Source: Bog-564 sp035509915
GTDB lineage: Bacteria > Actinomycetota > Acidimicrobiia > Acidimicrobiales > UBA8190
Direction: 5' to 3'
DNA length: 44,415 nt
Assembly: GCA_035509915.1 (NCBI GenBank)
Contig: DATKIB010000019.1
Location: 1 to 44,415 of the forward strand
Each line of letters begins with the position of its first letter. Within the stretch, counting starts at the first letter, position 1. The translations under genes were made by a program, and so were the position numbers. The notes under the pieces are model-generated. The model was given only the letters and a program-made list of their open reading frames with translations. It was not told where the DNA came from and made no database searches. Of this stretch, positions 31,413-38,984 are shown piece by piece.

Positions 31413-32194
31413 GCTCCTCGGTAGCCTACGACGAGGCGGGGCTCACCAGGGCGGAGGTGTGCGTCGTGGCGTGCGCCGAGGCGTGGCGAGGCGACGGCGA
31501 GGTGCTGGCGAGCCCTTTCGGCACGATCCCGTCGGCAGGAGCACGCCTCGCCCGGCTCACCTTCGAGCCCGACCTGGTCCTCACCGACGGGGAGGCGGCG
31601 CTCATGGCCAACACCCCTGCCATCTCCGCGGATCGCGACGAGCTCGTGCTCGAGGCATGGCTCCCCTACAGAAAGGTGTTCGACCTGCTGTGGTCGGGGC
31701 GGCGGCACGTGATGATGATGGCCACACAAGTCGACCGCTACGGCAACCAGAACATAAGCGCGATCGGCGACTGGGCGAGGCCGAGGACTCAGCTCATAGG
31801 AGTCCGGGGGGCGCCCGGCAACACCGTCAACCACACGACGAGCTACTGGGTCCCGGCGCACTCGCCGCGCGCCTTCGTCGAGCACGTGGACGTGGTGTGC
31901 GGGGTCGGCTACGACAGGGCATCGGCCGCAGGGCCCTCTGCGCTGCGCTATCACGACGTGCGGGTCGTCGTCTCGAACCTGGCGGTGATGGACTTCGAAA
32001 CTCCGGACCACGCGATGCGGCTTCGCTCCGTCCACCCCGGCGTGAGCGTCGAAGAGGTCCGGGCCGCCACGGGTTTCGAGCTGGTGCTGCCCGAAGACGT
32101 GCCAACGACCCGGCTGCCGACCGACGAGGAGCTGCTGCTGCTTCGCGAGCAGATCGACCCAGAAGGCCGGCGCGAGGCGGAGGTCGGCTCGTGA
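31409..32194 (+). CDS. ipdB: COCHEA-CoA hydrolase, beta subunit
   Basis: A 261-residue beta-type subunit. TRAEVCVVACAEAWRGDGEV, GARLARLTFEPDLVLTDGEA, NQNISAIGDW, GVRGAPGNTVNHTTSYWV and VSNLAVMDFETPDHAMR match M. tuberculosis IpdB (Rv3552, 250 residues). It completes the IpdAB hydrolase with the preceding gene. The same frame is open upstream to 31190, but the GTG at 31409, in a GTGA overlap with ipdA, fits length and context; GGGGAG lies just before it. Its own stop overlaps ipdC by GTGA. Confidence 0.95.
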   Translation: MSSSVAYDEAGLTRAEVCVVACAEAWRGDGEVLASPFGTIPSAGARLARLTFEPDLVLTDGEAALMANTPAISADRDELVLEAWLPYRKVFDLLWSGRRHVMMMATQVDRYGNQNISAIGDWARPRTQLIGVRGAPGNTVNHTTSYWVPAHSPRAFVEHVDVVCGVGYDRASAAGPSALRYHDVRVVVSNLAVMDFETPDHAMRLRSVHPGVSVEEVRAATGFELVLPEDVPTTRLPTDEELLLLREQIDPEGRREAEVGS

Positions 32195-33270
32195 GCGGTG
32201 GTCCGGAGCCGCACAGGGCGCTTCGGACGCGCCTGTGCGAGCTCGTCGGGATCAGGTACCCGATCGTCCAGACCGGGATGGGCTGGGTCGCGGGCCCGCG
32301 GCTGGTGGCGGCGACGGCCGAGGCGGGCGGGCTCGGGATCCTCGCCTCTGCGACCATGAGCCTTGAAGAGCTCGAGAAGGCGATCGCCGAGGTCCGGTCG
32401 CGCACCGGCGCGCCGTTCGGGGTGAACCTGCGCACCGACGCGGCCGACGTCGACCGACGCGTGGAGCTGCTGGTGCGCTCGGAGGTGAAGGTGGCGAGCT
32501 TCGCCCAGGCGCCGCGCGCGGACCTGGTCCGGCGGCTGTCGGAAGCAGGAGTCGTGGTCGTGCCCACCGTGGGGGCGAGGCGCCACGCCGAGAAGGTGGC
32601 CGAGTGGCACGTGCACGGGGTGATAGCCCAGGGGGCAGAGGGGGGCGGGCACACCGGCCAGGTCCCGACGAGCCTCCTGGTCCCCGAGGTCGTGGACGCG
32701 GTCGGGGAGCGGGTCGCGGTGATCGCGGCGGGCGGTTTCTGCGACGGGCGCGGCCTGGTCGCCGCCCTGGCGTGGGGAGCCTCGGGGATCGCGATGGGCA
32801 CGAGGTTCCTCCTCACGAAGGAGAGCACGGTGCCGGACGAGGTGAAGCGCGTCTATCTCGGTACGCCGGTCACCGGAACAGTGGTGACCACACGCGTCGA
32901 CGGAGCGCCCCAGCGTGTGATCAGGACGGCGCTCGTGGAGCACCTCGAAGGCGCGGGTCGCATCGGCGTCCTGCCGCGCGCCTTGCGCAACGCCTTGGGC
33001 TTCAGGCGTCAGACTGGCGCCTCGTTGTCGGCCCTGCTGAGCGAGGGCCGCGCCATGCGCGAGCACGACGAGCTCACCTGGGCGCAGGTGTTGATGGCGG
33101 CCAACGCGCCGATGATGACGAGGGCCGCGCTGGTGGAGGGGCGAACCGACGTGGGAGTCCTGCCGACGGGGCAGGTCGTGGGGAGGATCGACGAGCTCCC
33201 GACGGTGGCGGAGGTGATGGACGGCGTCGTCTCGGAGGCAAATGCCGTGCTCGAGCGCCTGTGCTCTTGA
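32191..33270 (+). CDS. ipdC: IpdC-type flavoprotein of HIP degradation (nitronate monooxygenase family)
   Basis: A 359-residue FMN TIM-barrel protein. YPIVQTGMGWVAGPRLVAATAEAGGLGILAS at the N-terminus, QGAEGGGHTGQ with its conserved His, AAGGFCDGRGLVAAL for phosphate binding and GTRFLLTKESTVPD all follow M. tuberculosis IpdC (Rv3553). IpdC acts in HIP breakdown on the CoA ester just after ring B side-chain removal, as a dehydrogenase or isomerase-type step; true nitronate oxidation is not expected. The GTG at 32191 overlaps the ipdB stop. The open frame upstream of that shadows ipdB. Its stop lies only 7 bases from the convergent fadA6 stop, which leaves no room for a separate terminator. Confidence 0.94.
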   Translation: MSGGPEPHRALRTRLCELVGIRYPIVQTGMGWVAGPRLVAATAEAGGLGILASATMSLEELEKAIAEVRSRTGAPFGVNLRTDAADVDRRVELLVRSEVKVASFAQAPRADLVRRLSEAGVVVVPTVGARRHAEKVAEWHVHGVIAQGAEGGGHTGQVPTSLLVPEVVDAVGERVAVIAAGGFCDGRGLVAALAWGASGIAMGTRFLLTKESTVPDEVKRVYLGTPVTGTVVTTRVDGAPQRVIRTALVEHLEGAGRIGVLPRALRNALGFRRQTGASLSALLSEGRAMREHDELTWAQVLMAANAPMMTRAALVEGRTDVGVLPTGQVVGRIDELPTVAEVMDGVVSEANAVLERLCS

Positions 33271-33277
33271 TGAACAG

Positions 33278-34462
33278 CTAGCCGAGGCGCTCGATGATGG
33301 TCGCGTTGGCCTGGCCGCCGCCCTCGCACATCGTCTGGAGCCCGTAACGGCCTCCGGTGCGCTCCAGCTCGTTGAGCAGGGTGGCGAGGATGCGGGCCCC
33401 CGAGCAGCCCGTCGGGTGACCGATCGCTATGGCCCCTCCGTTCGGGTTGACCCTGCCCATGTCCGGGTGCAGCTCCTTCTGCCACGCGAGCACGACCGAG
33501 GCGAACGCCTCGTTGATCTCGACGACGCTCATGTCCTCGAGGCGGAGCTTCGCCTTTTCGAGCACCACCCGGGTGGCGGGGATCGGGGCGGTCAGCATGA
33601 TCACGGGGTCGTTCGCCGCAACCGCGAAGGTGTGGAACCTCGCCCTCGGCCTGAGCCCGAGCGATACCGCCTTCTCCTCGCTCATCACGAGCACAGCCGC
33701 CGCACCGTCGGAGATCTGGGACGAGGTACCCGCGGTCACGAGCCCTCCCTCCACGAACGCCGGCGGCAGCCCGGCCAGCTTTTCGATGCTGGTGTCGCGC
33801 CGGACTCCCTCGTCGAAGTCGAGCAGCTCGCCCCGGTCCGCCTTCTCGCCCGCCTGCGCGCCGTGCGGTGATTCGACTGGGATCGGCACGATCTCCGACT
33901 CGAAGCGTCCCTCGTCCTGGGCGAGGGCAGCGCGCCTGTGCGACTCGAGCGCGAGCTCGTCCATCTCTTCGCGCCCGATCTTCCAGCGACGTGCGATCTC
34001 CTCCGCGCACAGCCCTTGGTGGATGAAGTCGAAGCGAGCGTGGACGGTAGGGCCGTAGGCCTCGCCGGGGCCCGGGTCGGTGGTCGACCCGATCGGCACC
34101 CGGCTCATCGACTCGATGCCCGCGCCGATCACCACGTCCATCGCGCCCGCCATCACCGCCTGTGCGGCGAAGTGGACCGCTTGCTGCGCCGATCCGCACT
34201 GACGGTCGACGGTGGTGCCGGGGACGGTGTCCGGGAACCCGGCCGCGAGCGCCGCGTTGCGCCCGATGTTCATCGCCTGCTCGCCCACGGTCATCGTGCA
34301 CCCCATGACCACGTCCTCGACGATCGCGGGGTCGAGGTCGTTGCGCTCCACGAGCGCTCGCAGGGGCGCAGCCGCCAGGTCCACGGGGTGCCAGCCCGAG
34401 AGCCTGCCGCCGCGCCGTCCGACCGGGGTGCGTACTGCGTCGACGATCACGGCGCTCGGCAT
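33278..34462 (-). CDS. fadA6: Thiolase, FadA6-like
   Basis: A 394-residue thiolase that removes acetyl- or propionyl-CoA units in beta-oxidation. The full catalytic set is present: C89 (DRQCGSAQQA), H349 (IGHPTGCSG), C379 (TMCEGGGQA) and NEAF (~316-319). IDAVRTxVGxRGG, WHPVDLAA and VPGTTVDRQCGS recall M. tuberculosis FadA6 (Rv3556c), which lies on the opposite strand just beyond ipdC and fdxB there. Here the same strand change is kept but no ferredoxin gene or kstR2 sits between. Its start is 70 bases from the divergent fadE30-like gene. Confidence 0.93.
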   Translation of the reverse strand: MPSAVIVDAVRTPVGRRGGRLSGWHPVDLAAAPLRALVERNDLDPAIVEDVVMGCTMTVGEQAMNIGRNAALAAGFPDTVPGTTVDRQCGSAQQAVHFAAQAVMAGAMDVVIGAGIESMSRVPIGSTTDPGPGEAYGPTVHARFDFIHQGLCAEEIARRWKIGREEMDELALESHRRAALAQDEGRFESEIVPIPVESPHGAQAGEKADRGELLDFDEGVRRDTSIEKLAGLPPAFVEGGLVTAGTSSQISDGAAAVLVMSEEKAVSLGLRPRARFHTFAVAANDPVIMLTAPIPATRVVLEKAKLRLEDMSVVEINEAFASVVLAWQKELHPDMGRVNPNGGAIAIGHPTGCSGARILATLLNELERTGGRYGLQTMCEGGGQANATIIERLG

Positions 34463-34532
34463 GGGCTCATCCTAAGGCGCCCGTGCAGACCACATGTTGC
34501 CCGGGGCGTGGGGGTGTGCCAGATTCCGCCAG

Positions 34533-35726
34533 GTGGAGCTGCGGTTCACCGAGCAAGAGGAGCAGTTTCGCACCGAGGCGCGCGCGTGGCTGGAGTCGCA
34601 CGTGCCCAGTGCTCGCAGAGGCGACGGGCCGCTGCGTTCTTTGGACACCCGAGAGGGCTTCGAGGCTCACCGCGCATGGGAGCGCGAGATGTACGACGCG
34701 CGATGGTCGGTGGTGTCGTGGCCCGAGGAGTTCGGCGGACGTGGCGCCGGCCTGGTCGAATGGCTGATCTTCGAGGAGGAGTACTACCGCGCACGCGCTC
34801 CCGTGCGAGTCAACCAAAACGGGATCTTTCTCCTCGGGCCCACCTTGCTCGAGTTCGGCACCGACGAGCAGAAGGCCCGATACCTGTCGGCGATGGCGTC
34901 CGGCGAGGAGATCTGGTGCCAGGGCTGGTCGGAGCCCGACGCGGGCAGCGACCTCGCGTCGATCCGCAGCCGCGCAGAGCACCGCCCTGACGGTGCGAGC
35001 GGGAGAGATGAGTGGGTCCTGAACGGCCAGAAGACATGGTGCAGCCGAGGTGCCTTCGCGGACTGGATCTTCGCGTTGTTCCGCACCGATCCCGATGCTC
35101 AGCGACACCGGGGTCTGACGTACTTCCTCGTGCCGATGGACGCACCGGGGGTCACTGTGCGACCCATCGCCCAGCTCGACGGCGAGACGGGATTCGCGGA
35201 GGTCTTCTTCTCCGACGTCCGGGTGCCGGAGGACCAGGTGCTCGGGGCCGTGGGCAGTGGCTGGGAGGTGGCCATGGCCACTGCCGGCTCAGAGCGCGGG
35301 CTCAGCTTGCGCAGCCCCGCCCGTTACACGGAGGCCGCGGCCCGCCTCGTGGACCTCTACCGCCGGCGCGCTGCATCGGATCCATCGGCGGCAGCGCGCG
35401 CCGCCGACGCTGTCGCTCGTGCTCTGATCGACACCGAGTCGTACAAGCTGCACACCTACTGGACGGCGACACGCGTCCTCGAAGGGGGGAACATCGGGCC
35501 GGAGGCCTCCCTCAACAAGGTCTTCTGGTCCGAGGCCGATCTCGCCCTCCAAACCGCCGCCCTCGAGCTGCTGGGCGAGGAGGCTCACCTTCTCGACGCC
35601 GACGGCCGGCCCGGTGAGTGGCTGGACGGCTTCCTGTTCGCCCTCGCAGGGCCGATCTACGCGGGCACCAACGAGATCCAGCGCAACGTGATCGCCGAGC
35701 GAGTTCTGGGTCTGCCTCGCGGCTGA
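34533..35726 (+). CDS. Acyl-CoA dehydrogenase, FadE30-like
   Basis: A 397-residue FAD-dependent acyl-CoA dehydrogenase. The segments WPEEFGGRGAG, GPTLLEFGTDEQKARYL, WCQGWSEPDAGSDLASIRS, VLNGQKTW, VFFSDVRVPEDQVLG and the end IYAGTNEIQRNVIAERVLGLPR follow the order and wording of FadE30 (Rv3560c), which dehydrogenates the CoA thioester of 5-OH-HIP. The catalytic base usual in FadE enzymes of this type lies in the ERG segment (ATAGSERGLS, ~256) or is absent; I could not place it with certainty. The start is taken as the GTG at 34533 (VELRFTEQEE); an ATG at 34494 adds 13 residues of unconserved sequence. It overlaps the next fadE gene by TGATG. Confidence 0.9.
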   Translation: MELRFTEQEEQFRTEARAWLESHVPSARRGDGPLRSLDTREGFEAHRAWEREMYDARWSVVSWPEEFGGRGAGLVEWLIFEEEYYRARAPVRVNQNGIFLLGPTLLEFGTDEQKARYLSAMASGEEIWCQGWSEPDAGSDLASIRSRAEHRPDGASGRDEWVLNGQKTWCSRGAFADWIFALFRTDPDAQRHRGLTYFLVPMDAPGVTVRPIAQLDGETGFAEVFFSDVRVPEDQVLGAVGSGWEVAMATAGSERGLSLRSPARYTEAAARLVDLYRRRAASDPSAAARAADAVARALIDTESYKLHTYWTATRVLEGGNIGPEASLNKVFWSEADLALQTAALELLGEEAHLLDADGRPGEWLDGFLFALAGPIYAGTNEIQRNVIAERVLGLPRG

Positions 35727-36772
35727 TGCGTTTCTCCTTCGACGAGCGACAGGAAGAGTTCCGTGCGCAATTGCGCGCCTTCGCCGAGAAGCGCTGCACT
35801 CCCGCGCACGTGAGAGAGGCATGGGTCTCGGAGCTCGGGTGGTCGCCGGCGCGCTGGGAGGCGTTGGCCGAGCTCGGGGTCACCGCAGTCACCGTGCCGG
35901 AGCCCTACGGCGGGCTCGGGCTCGGGATGGTGGACCTGGTGCTCCTGCTCGAGGAGGCGGGTAGGGCCTGCCTTCCCGAACCCCTCGTCGAGACCGCCGC
36001 GATCGGTGTGCCGGCGCTGTCAGGCGCGCCCGGGGCGCGCGCCGAGGAGCTTCGCCTCGACTGGCTTCCGCGGATTGCGGCCGGCGAGTCGGTGCTCGCA
36101 GTGGGGCTCTCGTCCATGAGCGCCGTGCCCTGCGCGGTCGGAACCCACCTCCTGCTCCTCGAGCACCGAACCGGGGACCGCGTCGAGCTGCACGCGCTGC
36201 GGGCGGACGAGGTGCACCAGAGCGTGCGAGCCAGCATCGACGGCACGCGAAGGCTCTCGGTGATCGAGTGGCAGCCGGCGCCTGAGACTCTCGTCGTCGC
36301 GGGGCACGAGGCCGAGGTCGTCCTCGCCGGCATCGGCCAACGGGCGGCGATGGGCACCGGGGCGGTGCTCCTCGGGGTTGCGGACAAGCTCGTCGACATG
36401 GCCGCGAAGTACGCGATGGAGCGCGTGCAGTTCGAAAGGCCCATCGGGTCGTACCAGGCGGTGAAGCATCTTCTCGCGAACGCGCTCGTGCGCCTCGAGT
36501 TCGCCCGGCCGGTCGTCTACCGCGCCGCGTGGGCGATCGACTCGGGCGACCCGGTCGCCGCGATCGGCTCGTCGATGGCGAAGGCGCAGGCATCCGAGGC
36601 CGCTCTGTCGGCGGCGCGAGCTGCGCTCCAGGTCCACGGGGCCATCGGTTACACCTGGGAGCACGACCTGCACCTGTGGATGAAGCGCGCCTGGGTCCTC
36701 GCCGCGGCCTGGGGGGACGCCTCCTCCCACCGGGCAAGGGTGCTCGAGGCGGCGGTGGCCGGCACGGCCTGA
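35726..36772 (+). CDS. Acyl-CoA dehydrogenase, short type (FadE32/FadE33-like)
   Basis: A 348-residue acyl-CoA dehydrogenase, shorter than the usual 380-400. MRFSFDERQEEFRAQLRAFAE begins the helical N-domain, the middle beta domain is reduced and lacks a clear FAD-binding segment of the WCQGxSE type, and the C-domain has RVQFERPIGSYQAVKHLLAN and ALQVHGAIGYTWEHDLHLWMKRA. Short FadE proteins of this kind form heteromers with full-length partners in mycobacterial cholesterol catabolism. The TGATG overlap with the preceding full-length fadE suggests that pairing here. Its last 14 codons lie within a 42-bp direct repeat also found at 38897-38938. The frame is open upstream to 35618 but that shadows the first fadE. 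Confidence 0.91.
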   Translation: MRFSFDERQEEFRAQLRAFAEKRCTPAHVREAWVSELGWSPARWEALAELGVTAVTVPEPYGGLGLGMVDLVLLLEEAGRACLPEPLVETAAIGVPALSGAPGARAEELRLDWLPRIAAGESVLAVGLSSMSAVPCAVGTHLLLLEHRTGDRVELHALRADEVHQSVRASIDGTRRLSVIEWQPAPETLVVAGHEAEVVLAGIGQRAAMGTGAVLLGVADKLVDMAAKYAMERVQFERPIGSYQAVKHLLANALVRLEFARPVVYRAAWAIDSGDPVAAIGSSMAKAQASEAALSAARAALQVHGAIGYTWEHDLHLWMKRAWVLAAAWGDASSHRARVLEAAVAGTA

Positions 36773-36773
36773 G
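36732..36773. repeat. Direct repeat, left copy (3' end of the fadE gene)
   Basis: The 42 bases here match 38897-38938 at 39 positions: 12 identical bases (GGGCAAGGGTGC), 3 differing, then 27 identical. This copy encodes the last residues of the short FadE and contains its TGA. The offset between copies is 2165 bases, and the only gene between them is the CAP-propeller gene on the other strand. Confidence 0.9.
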
Positions 36774-36802
36774 CCCGTGGGAGCTTGTCGCTCGGCTCTA
36801 GC

Positions 36803-37921
36803 TCAGGAGCCCCCGCCGTAGACGTGGATGATGTTGCCGAGCACGACCTCGCTCGGCGTGCCCTGGATCCCGGGTCCTCCCGAGCCGACGGTCTGGTCGT
36901 ATGCGTTCCACACGTTGCCGTTGGCGTGATCGGAGATGTACTCCATGAGGTGCCCGTTGGAGCCTTCGGCGTAGATGTGGATGAGGTTCTGTGCGCCGTC
37001 GTAGACCCCGCTCGGGGTGGCCACTATGGGGCCGCCGCCTCCTGCGTAGACGCTCAGGTCGTAGGCGTTCCACACGTTGCCGTCGGCGTGGTCGGACACG
37101 TACTCGATCATGTGCCCGTTGGAGCCCTCGACGTACGTGTGGATGAGACCCTGAGCCGCGTCGTAGACGGCTGCGGGGCCACCCGAGATCGGGCTGCCGC
37201 CTCCTGAGTAGGAGCTCAGGTCGTAGGCGTTCCACACGTTGCCGTGGGCGTGGTCGGACACGTACTCCGTTAGGTGCCCGTTGGAGCCCTCGACGTAGGT
37301 GTGGATCAGGTTCTGTGCGCCGTCGTAGACCGCCCTCGGTGTACCGGCGACAGGAGATCCCCCGCCTGCGTAACCGCTCACGTCGTATGCGTTCCACGGC
37401 CGGGCGTTGGCGCCGTCGTTGACATACTCGACTAGGTGCCCGTCAGCGCCCTGTGCGTAGACGTGGACTGTCCCCTGGGCCGCGTCGTATACAGCGTCCG
37501 GGTCTCCGGCGATCGGCAGAGGCGCGCCGTACAGAGCAGTGAGGTCATAGGCGTTCCAGGCATGACCCCCGATCCCGTCGTCCACGTACTCGAGGAGGTG
37601 ACCGCTCGAGGTGCGCTCGAACACGTGGATGTGCCCGTCGTGGGGATCGGCGACGGCATTCGGGTTCCCTGCGATGTCGAGGGCGCCGTAGGCCGACGTG
37701 AGGTCGTAGTAGTTCCAGGTGTGACCACCAATACCGTCGTCCACGTACTCGACGAGATCGTTGGCTGGTGTTCGCTCGAAGACGCGGACGAGGTTGTCCG
37801 AGGGGTCCACCAGAGCGCTCGGGCTGCCGATCATGCCAGGCCCGCCGGTGTTGGCGCTCTGGTCGTATGCGTTCCACACCCGCCCGTTCGCGTGGTCGGA
37901 TATGAACTCGAAGAGGCCGGG
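36803..37921 (-). repeat. Tandem ~162-bp repeats encoding propeller blades
   Basis: Six full units of 159-162 bases plus two halves lie head to tail. The three nearest the gene's 3' end are the most alike (about GGGSPI-GTP-AVYDGAQNLIH with few changes), while the first two have diverged (VDDGIGGH replaces VSDHANGN). This points to recent expansion at the 3' side. Codon choices vary among the copies, so selection or time has acted on them. Confidence 0.85.
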
Positions 37922-38785
37922 GTCTGAGCCTGAGTCGCCTCCGCCGGAAAGGAAGGGCACGACCTGGCTCCACGAGAAGTCGGGCGGGGTCGTCCCCGAG
38001 GTGTCGACGAGCAGCTCCGCCCAACTCGGGTCGCCTTGCCACGCGTTGGACACGTAGCCGACACCCGATTCGCAGACCGGGCATGCAGGCGACATGAGGA
38101 CGTTGTCGCGATGGCCCCAGCATCCGCTCGTGTTCGCGGAGGTGCACTCGGCGTTCGAGGATCCCTCCCCGTCGTCGTACATCCAGTAGTAGATGGTCTC
38201 GAGCGGGTTGCCCAAGCCAGCGGCCCAGTTGGCACCCCATGATGTGAATGGGAACCCCGCGGGAGGACTCGGGTCGGTGTCCAGCTGGGCGGCTTGTGCG
38301 GCAGCTTCATCGAGAGCCGCCGTCATCTCCGACAGCGGGGCTAGACCGCGAGCGGTCCGCTCCAAGTTGGTCGCGACGAACAGCTGTTGCTGCGGGCTGA
38401 GCGACGACCAATTGCTCGGAAGCGCCATCCCCGACAATCCCTCCTGGGCTCTGGCGTTCGCTATCGCTGCGAGCGTGGCGCTCACACAACCCGCCGAATC
38501 GTCGTAGGTAGTACCGGAGCAGTTCTGGAGGAAGTTGGGGGAAGGCGCTATGTCCTGGGTCGGGTTGGCGGGGGGCACGGTCCCTTGTGGCGCGGTGACC
38601 GGAAGGGTGTGGGTGGCAGAGGCCGGGGCCAAGGCCCTCGGGGTCCCCGCTTCAGCAAGGGCGGTCGGCGCCGGCGCCGACAGGACCATCGCTGCGAGGA
38701 GCGGCGCCACGACGAGGGCGCCGGCGCCCGCCACCACCCGTGCTCCGAGGAAGGGGATTCTCACTGAATGTATGTATCGGAACAC
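36803..38785 (-). CDS. Secreted CAP-domain protein with seven-bladed beta-propeller
   Basis: A 660-residue exported protein. An N-terminal hydrophobic stretch (~13-45, ending in an ALAEAGTP-type cleavage region) acts as signal peptide. A CAP/SCP-like domain covers ~100-270, with NLERTARGLAPL and GCWGHRDNVLMSPAC, and has several cysteines (89, 100, 214, 222, 235, 238). From ~289 to the end run six full 53-54-residue repeats, each beginning WNAYD or WNYYD and containing IHxY, SNGHL or similar, and EYVSDHA. The first (GLFEFISDHANGRV) and last (ending IIHVYGGGS) are half-repeats that would join into a seventh blade. The blades recall PLL-type lectin propellers, so sugar binding at the cell surface is possible. 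The start is GTG at 38785; a GTG at 38764 is an alternative. Confidence 0.9.
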   Translation of the reverse strand: MFRYIHSVRIPFLGARVVAGAGALVVAPLLAAMVLSAPAPTALAEAGTPRALAPASATHTLPVTAPQGTVPPANPTQDIAPSPNFLQNCSGTTYDDSAGCVSATLAAIANARAQEGLSGMALPSNWSSLSPQQQLFVATNLERTARGLAPLSEMTAALDEAAAQAAQLDTDPSPPAGFPFTSWGANWAAGLGNPLETIYYWMYDDGEGSSNAECTSANTSGCWGHRDNVLMSPACPVCESGVGYVSNAWQGDPSWAELLVDTSGTTPPDFSWSQVVPFLSGGGDSGSDPGLFEFISDHANGRVWNAYDQSANTGGPGMIGSPSALVDPSDNLVRVFERTPANDLVEYVDDGIGGHTWNYYDLTSAYGALDIAGNPNAVADPHDGHIHVFERTSSGHLLEYVDDGIGGHAWNAYDLTALYGAPLPIAGDPDAVYDAAQGTVHVYAQGADGHLVEYVNDGANARPWNAYDVSGYAGGGSPVAGTPRAVYDGAQNLIHTYVEGSNGHLTEYVSDHAHGNVWNAYDLSSYSGGGSPISGGPAAVYDAAQGLIHTYVEGSNGHMIEYVSDHADGNVWNAYDLSVYAGGGGPIVATPSGVYDGAQNLIHIYAEGSNGHLMEYISDHANGNVWNAYDQTVGSGGPGIQGTPSEVVLGNIIHVYGGGS

Positions 38786-38896
38786 CTATGGCGGTTATTG
38801 ATCGCTGCTGGAGAAAAGACGCAAAAGACTGAGCTGATTCGCCGGGCGTAAGGGCAGCGAGCGACAGGGTCCGGGCCGGGGTGCGACGATCCGCCG

Positions 38897-38938
38897 GGGC
38901 AAGGGTGCGACAGGCGGCGGTGGCCGGCACGGCCTGAG
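38897..38938. repeat. Direct repeat, right copy (non-coding)
   Basis: This is the second copy of the 42-bp repeat whose other copy forms the 3' end of the short fadE gene (36732-36773). It includes the fadE stop codon sequence, but no reading frame leads into it, so here it is a non-coding remnant. It lies in the 199-base gap between the divergent CAP-propeller and secreted-protein genes. Nothing else recognisable was seen in that gap, apart from an A/T-richer stretch near 38786-38850 that may hold promoters. Confidence 0.9.
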
Positions 38939-38984
38939 GATCTGCGCCTCCGAAAGGTTGCCTGCAGCCAGGCGTTTCACCGCC

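Noticed and set aside
31459..32190. Upstream extension of the ipdC frame over ipdB
   Set aside because: It shadows ipdB; homology and the GTGA overlap place the ipdC start at 32191.
38786..38896. Possible riboswitch (GACGCAAAA, like part of the c-di-GMP-I motif) upstream of the secreted-protein gene
   Set aside because: The remaining conserved blocks and the three-stem layout could not be found, so a single short match is not enough.
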